DNA of 64,000 nt from Paracnuella aquatica (GTDB lineage Bacteria; Bacteroidota; Bacteroidia; Chitinophagales; Chitinophagaceae). Shown one piece after another: positions 1 through 8,193 of this stretch (position 1 is its first letter; every line of letters begins with the position of its first letter). The stretch is from assembly GCF_003332885.2 (NCBI RefSeq), contig NZ_QOWJ01000001.1, positions 682,001 through 746,000 on the forward strand. The letters are read 5' to 3'. The position numbers and the translations under genes are program-made. The notes under the pieces were generated by a model. That model had not been told where the DNA came from and did not search any database. It was given only the letters and a program-made list of their open reading frames with translations.

Positions 1-360
1 GTGCAAAGCCGTTGGATCGAACAACTGATGGTGACCGGTGCCGGCGAAAAGTTTGTGTCGGCGTTGATTGTCCCTGCTTTTAACGTGTTGAAGGAGTGGT
101 ATGCTAACCGAGGTAAAACATACCCGGGCAACGAAGCCGTGGTGCAGGACAACGAGGTGCACCAGATCATTCAAAAAGAAGTGCAGCAATACAACAAACA
201 ATTCAACCAGGTAGAGCAGGTAAAAAAGTTTCAGCTTATTCCCGCAGAGTGGACCATCGAAGGCGGCGAACTAACCCACACGCTGAAGCTGCGCCGCAAA
301 CAAATCCTGGAAAAATACCAACATTTGTTGCACCTGATGTACACCGAAAGCAGGGCCTGA
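1..360 (+). CDS. Long-chain acyl-CoA synthetase (AMP-forming), C-terminal fragment
   Basis: This is the last 119 codons of a gene that begins before the window; the first codon here, GTG, is an internal valine rather than a start. The segment matches the C-terminal domain of long-chain fatty acid CoA ligases: a QLMVTGAGEKFVSALIVP stretch near residues 8-25, then GELTHTLKLRRK near residues 88-99, which corresponds to the conserved GELTPTLKxKR ending with the lysine of the mobile C-terminal lid. The enzyme activates free fatty acids to acyl-CoA through an acyl-adenylate. The catalytic AMP-binding core is outside the window, so substrate chain length cannot be judged. It converges on the SRPBCC gene with 34 bases between the stops. 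Confidence 0.85.
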   Translation: MQSRWIEQLMVTGAGEKFVSALIVPAFNVLKEWYANRGKTYPGNEAVVQDNEVHQIIQKEVQQYNKQFNQVEQVKKFQLIPAEWTIEGGELTHTLKLRRKQILEKYQHLLHLMYTESRA

Positions 361-394
361 AATCCCGCCGCTGCAGGCTTCCAGTTATTGTAAT

Positions 395-847
395 TTATTG
401 TGCTGCTTTATCCTGCGATACAAATTGGTGCAGGTCATTGAGTGCTGACTCCCAACCTTCCTGGTGTGGCTGAATGGCCTCTTCGGAGTCAAAATTATCC
501 TGCCGCACCGACAGTTTGCTGTAAGTGCCGTTTGATTCAAAACCTATGGTCAGTTTGTAATGCCCATTACCAACCGTGGCCTGCGGCAGGTGCCAGTTCC
601 AGGTGTACACCAATTGTTTGGCTGGCTCTACCGTTTCATAATTTCCGCTGATTTCGATCCGCTCTTTTTGGTGGCCCGCTTCAAACACGTACCGCACTTT
701 ACCGCCGGGCTGCAGGCTATTTTCCACTTCTAAAAGATCGTTGCCCATGGGGTGCCACCATTGCTTCAGTGCCTCGGGCTCGGTCCATGCCTTGTACAAT
801 TCTTCTGCCGTTACCGGAAAATCCTTTTCTATCGATACCTGGTACAT
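395..847 (-). CDS. SRPBCC/AHSA1-family protein
   Basis: A 150-residue protein of the START-like SRPBCC superfamily, AHSA1 subgroup. The opening (EKDFPVTAEELYKAWTEPEALKQWW) is the typical helix-grip start, followed by the GGKVRY strand near residues 48-53 and a C-terminal helix with the common HQEGWESALNDL ending. The ATG at 847 is the natural start because the domain begins immediately. These proteins fold around a hydrophobic cavity; bacterial AHSA1-like members are rarely characterised, so no ligand is assigned. No signal peptide is visible, so it should be cytoplasmic. A second SRPBCC domain occurs in the fused protein at 30128-31003. Confidence 0.8.
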   Translation of the reverse strand: MYQVSIEKDFPVTAEELYKAWTEPEALKQWWHPMGNDLLEVENSLQPGGKVRYVFEAGHQKERIEISGNYETVEPAKQLVYTWNWHLPQATVGNGHYKLTIGFESNGTYSKLSVRQDNFDSEEAIQPHQEGWESALNDLHQFVSQDKAAQ

Positions 848-1028
848 TTTGTAGGTTTTAAAGGTTGTTTAAAATGCCGCGCTGTTTCGGCCATCACTGG
901 GTTAACAATTCTGATGTCCGCAAGTTCACGAAGGAAAAAGCGCCGCGGAAGCATGATGCGGTACAAATAACCGGCCATGGAAATATTTTACATAAATTGG
1001 CGCTATATTAAATTTCAACCCCAGCCAA

Positions 1029-1916
1029 ATGCAAAACAATCGTAGAAACTTTTTAAAGACCGCCACTGCCTTGGGGTCGGGTCTTTTCCTTACTTCTTTT
1101 GCTACAAAAATGACCGGTTGCACTGCTGCAAAAGGAAGCGCCGGCGCAAACACAAAACCTTTTGGCCTGCAGCTCTACACCCTGCGCGAAGATTTTCCAA
1201 AAGATCCCAAAGGCGTGCTAAAACAGGTTGCCGATTTTGGATACAAGCAAGTGGAAGGATATGAGGGGAACCAAGGAATTTTTTGGGGCATGAAGAACAC
1301 AGAAATGAAAAGCTACCTCGACGGCATTGGCCTCACGATGGTTTCTACCCACTGCGACATGAACCGCAACTTCGAACAAAAGGCTGATGAGGCTGCGGCC
1401 ATTGGCATGAAGTACCTGATTTGCCCCTACCTCGGTGCAAATAAAAGCCTGGATTTTTATAAAAAAGCCGCCGACCGCTTCAACCAGTGCGGCGACATCT
1501 GCAAGCAGCGCGGGCTGAAGTTTGCTTACCACAACCACGACTATTCGTTCCGCCCGGTGGAAGGGCAACTGCCGCAGGATGTGATGATGCAGATGGCTAA
1601 CCCATCAACGGTTGATTTTGAAATGGACATTTACTGGGTGGTGATGGCAGGCCAGGACCCCATGGCGTGGATGAAAAAATACCCCAACCGTTTTACGCTC
1701 TGCCATGTAAAGGACCGCGGCGCTGTCTCGGGCAGCAACGATAAGTTCGAATCGGTGGTATTGGGTAAAGGCAGCATTCCTTACCAAAGCATGCTGTTGG
1801 AAATGGAGAAGTCGGGCATGCAATATTACATTGTAGAACAGGAAGCTTATGCCGGCACTACGCCGTTGAATGCTGTAAAATTGAACGCTGATTACATGCG
1901 GACGGTGAAGTTGTAG
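1029..1916 (+). CDS. Exported sugar phosphate isomerase/epimerase-like TIM-barrel protein
   Basis: A 295-residue protein. Residues 1-35 look like a twin-arginine signal (NNRRNFLKTA, then a hydrophobic stretch) ending at a possible lipobox around MTGC (residues 35-38). The rest is a xylose-isomerase-like TIM barrel (AP endonuclease 2 superfamily), with FGLQLYTLRE opening the barrel, STHCDMN, FAYHNHDY and VDFEMDIYWVV, and CHVKDR near the end; these His, Asp and Glu residues are the usual metal site. Members isomerise or epimerise sugars and keto-sugars; the exported forms of Bacteroidota mostly lack an assigned substrate. It is monocistronic, followed by its own terminator. Function beyond the fold is inference. 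Confidence 0.82.
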   Translation: MQNNRRNFLKTATALGSGLFLTSFATKMTGCTAAKGSAGANTKPFGLQLYTLREDFPKDPKGVLKQVADFGYKQVEGYEGNQGIFWGMKNTEMKSYLDGIGLTMVSTHCDMNRNFEQKADEAAAIGMKYLICPYLGANKSLDFYKKAADRFNQCGDICKQRGLKFAYHNHDYSFRPVEGQLPQDVMMQMANPSTVDFEMDIYWVVMAGQDPMAWMKKYPNRFTLCHVKDRGAVSGSNDKFESVVLGKGSIPYQSMLLEMEKSGMQYYIVEQEAYAGTTPLNAVKLNADYMRTVKL

Positions 1917-2326
1917 CACTTGCCACTATGCACAATGTTTAAAACTCGAATTGAATTACAGAAAAGGGATGCGTAATGCATCCCTTTTTCGTTGGTGCAA
2001 TGACTATCAATTATTGCTGCGCTTCAAAAACGGAACTAAAAATTTTTAAAAAACCGATAGAATCGCTGCTGAACTGAATTTTTTATGCCAATGAAATATA
2101 ACGCTCCTGGTTAGACGCTTTTTGAATAACGTAAAATGAATCCATTCTTTTTTTAGATAAAAACATGTGCTGGACAGACTAGACAATACAATATTTATGC
2201 AACTGTGATTTTGCTAAAAAGTGTTCTTTTGACACGAAATGGTAGCAACGAAAAATAATTTTATTAAAATGATGCCTATTTGGTGTCATTTTTGTTTTTT
2301 CGTAGCTTCAAACTAAATTGCCATAA
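1917..2326. other. Intergenic stretch before pckA
   Basis: About 410 AT-rich bases separate the TIM-barrel gene from pckA. The first part holds the terminator at 1962-1989. The rest (about 1990-2326) has no convincing reading frame and presumably carries the pckA promoter. I found no unambiguous TTTG/TAnnTTTG pair; CATTTTTG at about 2289-2296 is the nearest approach to a -7 box. Confidence 0.4.
1962..1989 (+). terminator. Intrinsic terminator after the TIM-barrel gene
   Basis: A perfect 11-bp stem (AAAAGGGATGC, 1962-1972; GCATCCCTTTT, 1978-1988) with a 5-base loop runs into a T tract. It lies 45 bases after the stop codon at 1916. Confidence 0.85.
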
Positions 2327-3937
2327 ATGTTTCAACGATTGCTTGCTTCACTTAACCAACAGTTGTGGTGCCAGGGTATACGTAAGCCCTTGTTACACTA
2401 CCAATGCGATTCGGGATCGTTAACCCGCCAAACCCTTGAAATCGGAGAAGGTTCTCTGGACCAAAACGGAACACTTGTCATCAACACCGGAAAATTCACC
2501 GGCAGATCGCCCAAAGACAAGTACGTGGTGCAGGATGATATGAGCGATGAATTCGTACACTGGAATGATTTTCACAAACCTATTTCGCCAACATGCGCCG
2601 AAGAACTGCAGCGCAAGATGATGCGCTATCTTTCCGAACGGCAGCTTTGGGTTCGCGATTCATTTGCCTGTGCCGATCCCAATTATTCACTGCCGCTTCG
2701 CCTTGTTTCCGAAAAGCCTTGGGCCAGTCTTTTTGCCGGCAATATGTTTATTGCAGCCAAAGGCCCTGAACTGGAAACGTTTGAACCCGAATGGTATATT
2801 TTTCATGCGCCGGGTTTCCTGGCCGAACCCGAAGTAGTCGGCACCAACGCTCCACAGTTTGTGGTCATTGATTTTGCAAAAAAACATATTCTTATTGGCG
2901 GCACCGGTTATACCGGCGAGATTAAAAAAGGTATGTTTACCGTGCTCAATTACCTTCTGCCCATGGAGCAGGTATTGCCCATGCACTGTTCCGCGAATGT
3001 TGGTAAAAAAGGAGATGTTGCCTTATTTTTTGGATTGAGTGGTACCGGCAAAACCACGCTGAGTGCAGACCCGGACCGGCGACTAGTGGGTGACGATGAA
3101 CATGGCTGGAGCGATGAAGGCATTTTCAATTTCGAAGGCGGATGTTATGCCAAATGCATTGGCCTCAGCGCTGAAAAGGAACCGCAGATTTTTGGGGCCA
3201 TCCGACCCGGTGCCCTTGTTGAGAACACTTCGTTTTTTTCTGGGACACAGCAAATCAATTTTGACGACAGCACCGTTACCGAGAACACACGGGTATCCTA
3301 TCCCCTTTCCTATATAGAAGGCGCTGTGATACCCTCGGTAGCCGGCATTCCCGAAAATATATTTTTCCTCACCTGTGATGCTACCGGGGTATTGCCGCCC
3401 ATCAGCCGCCTTACGTCCGAGCAGGCGATGTATCATTTCCTGGCGGGTTATACCGCAAAAGTAGCCGGCACCGAAACCGGCATTACTGAGCCGAAAAGTA
3501 CATTCAGTGCCTGCTTCGGCGCACCGTTTTTGCCGCTGCATCCGCAAGTGTATGGTAAAATGCTGAAAGAGAAAATTCGCGACAATGCGGTGAATGTATG
3601 GCTGGTGAATACCGGCTGGACTGGTGGCTCCTATGGCACCGGAAGCCGCATCAAGCTGGCATATACCCGTGCCTTAATTAAGGCGGCGCTTGATGGCGTG
3701 CTGGAGCACATGATCTATGAAACGGAACCCGTTTTTGGATTGCGCATTCCTAATTCTTGTCCCGGTGTGCCGGCAAGCATACTGAACCCGCGCAATGCTT
3801 GGGAAGATGGCGCTGCTTATGATGCAGCTGCGCAAAAATTGCATGCAGCGTTTGAGCAGCAAATGCAAAAAACAAAACAAGCAGCAACAACTTCCAGGAG
3901 AGGTGTATTCCGCACCCAACTGGTACGCACTACCTGA
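2327..3937 (+). CDS. pckA: Phosphoenolpyruvate carboxykinase (ATP)
   Basis: A 536-residue cytoplasmic enzyme that converts oxaloacetate and ATP into phosphoenolpyruvate, CO2 and ADP, the first committed step of gluconeogenesis from the TCA cycle. Visible hallmarks are TGRSPKDKY at residues 58-66 with the substrate-binding Arg60, the P-loop GLSGTGKTTLS near residue 236, the metal-binding LVGDDEHGWSDEG soon after, and NTGWTGGSYGTGSR near residue 427. The length is normal for the ATP-dependent family. The ATG at 2327 lies close in front of the family's conserved N-terminus. The gene is single and ends in a strong terminator. It would feed the glycogen and trehalose genes found further along. Confidence 0.97.
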   Translation: MFQRLLASLNQQLWCQGIRKPLLHYQCDSGSLTRQTLEIGEGSLDQNGTLVINTGKFTGRSPKDKYVVQDDMSDEFVHWNDFHKPISPTCAEELQRKMMRYLSERQLWVRDSFACADPNYSLPLRLVSEKPWASLFAGNMFIAAKGPELETFEPEWYIFHAPGFLAEPEVVGTNAPQFVVIDFAKKHILIGGTGYTGEIKKGMFTVLNYLLPMEQVLPMHCSANVGKKGDVALFFGLSGTGKTTLSADPDRRLVGDDEHGWSDEGIFNFEGGCYAKCIGLSAEKEPQIFGAIRPGALVENTSFFSGTQQINFDDSTVTENTRVSYPLSYIEGAVIPSVAGIPENIFFLTCDATGVLPPISRLTSEQAMYHFLAGYTAKVAGTETGITEPKSTFSACFGAPFLPLHPQVYGKMLKEKIRDNAVNVWLVNTGWTGGSYGTGSRIKLAYTRALIKAALDGVLEHMIYETEPVFGLRIPNSCPGVPASILNPRNAWEDGAAYDAAAQKLHAAFEQQMQKTKQAATTSRRGVFRTQLVRTT

Positions 3938-3982
3938 TGCTATTATAAATTTTTGGCTAACGATTGCTTTGTTTTTCAACAG

Positions 3983-4010
3983 ACCGGCCCACCAGGGCCG
4001 GTTTTTATTT
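3983..4010 (+). terminator. Intrinsic terminator of pckA
   Basis: An 8-bp GC-rich stem, ACCGGCCC (3983-3990) with GGGCCGGT (3995-4002), a 4-base loop and a TTTTATTTT tail, 45 bases after the pckA stop. Confidence 0.88.
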
Positions 4011-4054
4011 TCAGGCTTTCGCAAATCGAGATCAATAAACCATTTCATTCCGCA

Positions 4055-4151
4055 GTAATGTCATGCCGAACTCGTTTCGGCATCCCCTTCCCTTATCAAT
4101 ATTTTCCAAACATTAGGAGGAGATGCCGAAACAAGTTCGGCATGACATTAC
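4055..4151. repeat. Long inverted repeat (REP-like), copy 1
   Basis: Two 30-base arms, 4055-4084 and 4122-4151, are inverted copies of each other with one mismatch (CTCG against CAAG in the centre). Each arm also contains its own short palindrome around ATGCCGAA/TTCGGCAT. The 37-base spacer is AT-rich. A second copy lies at 10276-10412, also between two convergent genes. This resembles bacterial REP/BIME elements; it could also act as a bidirectional transcription stop between pckA and the TonB receptor gene. Confidence 0.85.
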
Positions 4152-4276
4152 TCAAATTCAAAAACTTATTTCGGTCGCAAGCCGGTGAAAGATGAAAACG
4201 GAAGCGGCACAAACCAGTAATTTTTTCTACGCTTTCAATTCAGAATGACCACTAAAGCAAGGCTTGATTTTCTGCT

Positions 4277-6628
4277 CTAAAATTTAAAATTATACGTCAC
4301 CGCCGGTATGATCGGGAAAATAGACACCTGCCTGGCTTCCACTTTTAAGGTGCCTTCCAGCGGGCTTCCGGTTTGGTCGAAATAGATGAAATAAGGATTT
4401 TGGCGGCTGTATACATTGTAGATGCTAAATACCCAACTGCCTTCATAACGGCGTTTCTTTTTTGCCTGTGGCGTGTATGTGGCTGAAAGGTCTATGCGGT
4501 GATACGAAGGCATGCGGTACTGGTTAATTCGGCTATACTCCTGCGTTAGTACACCTTCTACAATATAAAAGCGCTCAGGCAGCGATGCCGCATTGCCCGA
4601 GCCAAATACAAACACAGACCCAAAACGCCATTTGGGGCTTAGTTCATAGGTTGCCACTGCAGATAGGTCGTGGCGCCGGTCGTAACGCGCCGGGTATTTA
4701 TTGCCTTCATTCAAATCGGGGAAACGGCGCCAGGTCCAGGAAAGCGTGTAGCCGATCCACCCGGTCAATTTGCCCTGCACTTTGTTTACCAAAAACTCGG
4801 CACCATAGCTCCAGCCTTTACCAAAAACAAATTCTTCCTCCGGATCCTGTAAACCAGGCGTGTACCCTTCGCGGTACTCAATCTGGTTCTGCATGTTTTT
4901 GTAATACACCTCCACCGAGGTTTCAAACATATTGTTGCGCAGGTTACGGAAATAACCCAACGCATATTGCCAGCCAATTTGCGGTTTTACAATAAATGTA
5001 CTGGGCACCCAAAGGTCGGTGGGCAGCGTTGAGCCTGAGTTGCTGACTAAATGTATAAATTGAAAATTTCGGTTGATGCCTGCTTTAAGCGATGAAGCAT
5101 CATCAATAGTGTAGCGCAGCGTAGCCCGCGGCTCCAGCCCATTGTATTCCTTGATCTTGTCGCCGCTTCCATACACAATGCTATCCAATTTGTTCCGGTT
5201 AATGTCGCGGGTATAGCGGGTGTATGGGCCTAGCTGTGTAAATCCTGTCCAACGTACACCGGCATTGAGTTTCAGCCGGTCGCTGATGTCCCAGTCGTCC
5301 TGGATGTACACGCCGTTTTCCAGCGCAAACTTGTTTCCTTCATTACTGGGCGCAAACGCCACCGAATCTTGGCGGCCGCTTACTACGTTGGGCGTAAACC
5401 GGTGGTAAGTGGCCACGGCGCCAAACTTGATCTTGTGCTTTGGTGCGGGGTAATAATCAAAATCAACTTTTGCACTGCCATCCCTGATGCCTGAAGCTAG
5501 CGACACAGAAAAATTATCCTGGTTGGCGGCAAACTTGAATTTATAATCATTGTACACCAGCGTGGCGTTGGCAAAAAGTTTTTGATTGAACACATGGTTC
5601 CAACGTAACGTAGCCGTGCTGTTGCCCCACGGAATGTTGGCACCAAACGAACGCCGTTGGTTGTTGAAGTCAAATACATCGCGGCCAAAATACCCACTCA
5701 GGTACAAGCGGTCTTTTTCCGAAAAACGGTAATTCACTTTTGCATTGAGGTCATAGAAGTAATAGCCGGAGCCATAAAAATCACTGGTCTTTTTTACAAA
5801 CGGCTTGATCAATGCATCGACATAAGTGCGCCTTGCCGATACGATAAATGACGCCTTGTTCTTCACCAGTGGCCCTTGCAACGAAAGCCGGGAAGCAATA
5901 GCGCCAATGCCACCTTCGCCTTCAAACTTTTGGTTGTTGCCGTCCTTCATCGTAATGTCGAGCACCGACGAAAGGCGGCCGCCATATTGTGCCGGCATGC
6001 CGCCCTTAATGAGCGACGTATTTTTTATTGCATCAGAATTAAAAATGGAAAAAAATCCAAACAGGTGGCCGGTATTGTACACCACGGCGTCATCGAGCAT
6101 GATCAGGTTTTGATCGGCGCCACCGCCCCGCACATAAAAACCGGCATTGCCCTCCCCTGCATTGCGAACGCCGGGCATTAGTTGCAATGTTTTCAAAATA
6201 TCCACTTCGCCCATGAAGGCCGGAATATTTTTTATTTGATTTATCGAAAGGTCAATGCGGCCCATTTGCGCATTGCGCACATTTTGGTCGCGCCTGCGGC
6301 TAAACACATGCACTTCGGCCAATGCCGACGACTTAGAAAGCAATGTCCAGTTGAGCGTTAGATTTTGATTGAGCTGCACTTCGTTGCCCTGCGCCAGGTA
6401 GCCTACATGTGAAAGGGACAATGAATAGGCACCCGAGTCGAGGGTAAGCGAGTAAAAACCATACTGATTGCTGCCCACCGACATGCTGCTGCCCGCTACC
6501 GAAATAGTGGCACCAATCACCGATTCGCCGGTGGCGCTGTCGCGAACATAGCCGCTGATGGTGTATTTCTTTTGTGCTGTGGCGGAAAGCATTGCCAGTA
6601 ATACAATCAGGCTGCAGATATATTTCAT
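4277..6628 (-). CDS. TonB-dependent receptor with carboxypeptidase-like regulatory domain
   Basis: A 783-residue outer-membrane protein. Residues 1-18 are a signal peptide ending in SATAQ. A CarboxypepD_reg-like beta domain follows (about 22-105, GYVRDSATGESVIGATISV and a GFYSLTL turn). The plug (about 130-235) includes LKTLQLMPGVRNAGEG and FYVRGGGADQNLIMLDDAVVYN, and the remainder is a beta-barrel ending in VTYNFKF, with the terminal Phe expected for BAM-dependent assembly. It imports a ligand using TonB energy. There is no SusD partner beside it, so it is not a standard SusCD glycan porter; a siderophore, peptide or other small ligand is possible. The next gene upstream on this strand starts 676 bases away and need not be co-transcribed. 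Confidence 0.92.
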   Translation of the reverse strand: MKYICSLIVLLAMLSATAQKKYTISGYVRDSATGESVIGATISVAGSSMSVGSNQYGFYSLTLDSGAYSLSLSHVGYLAQGNEVQLNQNLTLNWTLLSKSSALAEVHVFSRRRDQNVRNAQMGRIDLSINQIKNIPAFMGEVDILKTLQLMPGVRNAGEGNAGFYVRGGGADQNLIMLDDAVVYNTGHLFGFFSIFNSDAIKNTSLIKGGMPAQYGGRLSSVLDITMKDGNNQKFEGEGGIGAIASRLSLQGPLVKNKASFIVSARRTYVDALIKPFVKKTSDFYGSGYYFYDLNAKVNYRFSEKDRLYLSGYFGRDVFDFNNQRRSFGANIPWGNSTATLRWNHVFNQKLFANATLVYNDYKFKFAANQDNFSVSLASGIRDGSAKVDFDYYPAPKHKIKFGAVATYHRFTPNVVSGRQDSVAFAPSNEGNKFALENGVYIQDDWDISDRLKLNAGVRWTGFTQLGPYTRYTRDINRNKLDSIVYGSGDKIKEYNGLEPRATLRYTIDDASSLKAGINRNFQFIHLVSNSGSTLPTDLWVPSTFIVKPQIGWQYALGYFRNLRNNMFETSVEVYYKNMQNQIEYREGYTPGLQDPEEEFVFGKGWSYGAEFLVNKVQGKLTGWIGYTLSWTWRRFPDLNEGNKYPARYDRRHDLSAVATYELSPKWRFGSVFVFGSGNAASLPERFYIVEGVLTQEYSRINQYRMPSYHRIDLSATYTPQAKKKRRYEGSWVFSIYNVYSRQNPYFIYFDQTGSPLEGTLKVEARQVSIFPIIPAVTYNFKF

Positions 6629-6686
6629 CCGTTGCTGGAAAATTAGGGATTTTGTATACGGTACAACAATGCAAACCCCAAATAGG

Positions 6687-7304
6687 TTACTGCACCTGGT
6701 CGAAAACCAGCGAATCCTTTACCTCGCCGCATTGCAGCATACCGCTTTTATACCGCGGGTGATGCAATCCAAGATACGGGTTGCGGATATCGGCGGTCTG
6801 GCTGATCCAGTTGCCTGTTTCTTCATCGTTAAAAGCCATCGGGCACTCCTGCAGGTACACTTTCGATGCGTCGTATTTTACAGTATGCAGCAGGTTGTAC
6901 AGGTTGCCGGAAAGTTCATGAAATGTACGGCGCTTTGCTTCCAGGCCGTTGGCACTGCCAAATGCAGCAGTTTGGTTTTGTACTGTTTTCAAATGTGCTA
7001 GTGCCGACGTAAATAGTGCAGAGTCTTGTTGCAGCTCCTGTAATTTCAAGCCTGCCAATTCCTTTTGTAATTTCTCGGTAGCTGGCGCCAATTTGGCCGA
7101 ATCCCAGGCCACCAATGTTTCGGAAAGCACATAGTATGCCTGTAATACCGAATCAACCGATTTATTAAATACAGCGCTGTGTTGGCTTGCTTTCACCGGC
7201 TTGACCAAATTAACTTCCTGGTCGGGCTTGGGTTTTGTTTCCCAATAGTACCAGGCAAACACGCCAATAAGCGCCAATACAACCAGTAAAGCAATCTTTT
7301 TCAT
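6687..7304 (-). CDS. Membrane-anchored protein of unknown function
   Basis: A 205-residue protein if started at the ATG at 7304, which places the hydrophobic segment (KKIALLVVLALIGVFAWYYW) right at the N-terminus; an in-frame start at 7382 would put 26 charged residues in front and is less likely. One membrane anchor or uncleaved signal spans residues 2-21, and the rest is a helical, probably periplasmic domain rich in Ala, Leu and Lys, with a short Cys-containing stretch near YLQECPMAFNDEETGNW. I do not recognise the family. The length and composition suit the helical lipoprotein-like unknowns of Bacteroidota. It lies 58 bases upstream of the TonB receptor on the same strand, so the two could form one transcript. 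Confidence 0.65.
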   Translation of the reverse strand: MKKIALLVVLALIGVFAWYYWETKPKPDQEVNLVKPVKASQHSAVFNKSVDSVLQAYYVLSETLVAWDSAKLAPATEKLQKELAGLKLQELQQDSALFTSALAHLKTVQNQTAAFGSANGLEAKRRTFHELSGNLYNLLHTVKYDASKVYLQECPMAFNDEETGNWISQTADIRNPYLGLHHPRYKSGMLQCGEVKDSLVFDQVQ

Positions 7305-7474
7305 GTGCTGTTCTTTTTGCAAAATTAAACCCGCAGGCATTGCCATAGCTGCTATTTCACTGCTTTCTTTTTTATCAATCACCCAGCGCTACATTTCTAA
7401 ACCGAATCCGTTAACTACAGATAATCTTTTCCTTTAACAATTACACAACAGGGCTAGGTGGTACTTTAGCCCTG

Positions 7475-8035
7475 ATGCATCGACTGCTGCTTTTTTTATT
7501 GCTTCTTTCCACTACTTTTTCCGCTGTTGCACAAATGCCGGATATGCTGAGTGTACGCCGAAAAAATGGCCGTACCATCAAAACTTTTTATGCGGGCAGC
7601 ACCATTTCATTTATTACTAAATACGGCACTCCGATCTCGGGCAGTATTGTAACGATGCGCAACGATTCTATTTATATCCATACCTACAACATCCGCGCTG
7701 TGCCCACCACGCTGGGTGTAACGATGGTGGATACTTTTGCACGGCGCATTGAGCGGGTGCACTACCAAGACATTGGGCGCATTGAAGTGTATTCCAGAAA
7801 ACGCGGCTTTTACGGCCGGCTGGCAGGGTATGCCGCGATTGGCGGCGGAGGCTATATTTTCCTCAATGTTTTTAACGGCCTGATGAATAGGGAGCCAGTC
7901 ACCGCAAAAGAAAACCTGAAACTATTGATTGCCCCGGCGGCTACGGCCATTGGCGGCATTGCCGCACGCCAGCTTCTGAAGGGTATATATTTTACAAAAA
8001 AACGCCACCGGATCGTTTACATTTCACTGAACTAA
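7475..8035 (+). CDS. Exported protein of unknown function
   Basis: A 186-residue protein with a clear signal peptide (HRLLLFLLLLSTTFSAVAQ, residues 2-20). The mature part has a beta-rich section (RRKNGRTIKTFYAGSTISF, GTPISGSIVTMRNDSIYIH) that resembles the small SH3-like or barrel modules of exported Bacteroidota proteins. A glycine-rich hydrophobic segment near residues 113-127 (GRLAGYAAIGGGGYIF) and a second near 147-160 could be membrane-inserted. No catalytic motif is visible and the family is not recognised. It is divergent from 6687-7304 and 158 bases ahead of the ABC-F gene on the same strand. Confidence 0.7.
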   Translation: MHRLLLFLLLLSTTFSAVAQMPDMLSVRRKNGRTIKTFYAGSTISFITKYGTPISGSIVTMRNDSIYIHTYNIRAVPTTLGVTMVDTFARRIERVHYQDIGRIEVYSRKRGFYGRLAGYAAIGGGGYIFLNVFNGLMNREPVTAKENLKLLIAPAATAIGGIAARQLLKGIYFTKKRHRIVYISLN

Positions 8036-8193
8036 TTGCACCATTTTGGTAAATGCGTTGCAGGCGGTGGAAAACAATGTGCTCCAGACATTGTATAGTG
8101 TTCGGCGCCACAATCCGTTAAGATTTACGATACTCAGCCCCAAACCCGCCACCACAATGGGAAACTCTTTAACTTGCGCCTTCAATTTTTCAT

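Noticed and set aside
3795-4195. Open frames overlapping the end of pckA and its downstream repeat
   Set aside because: They run through the terminator and the inverted repeat and have no coding character.
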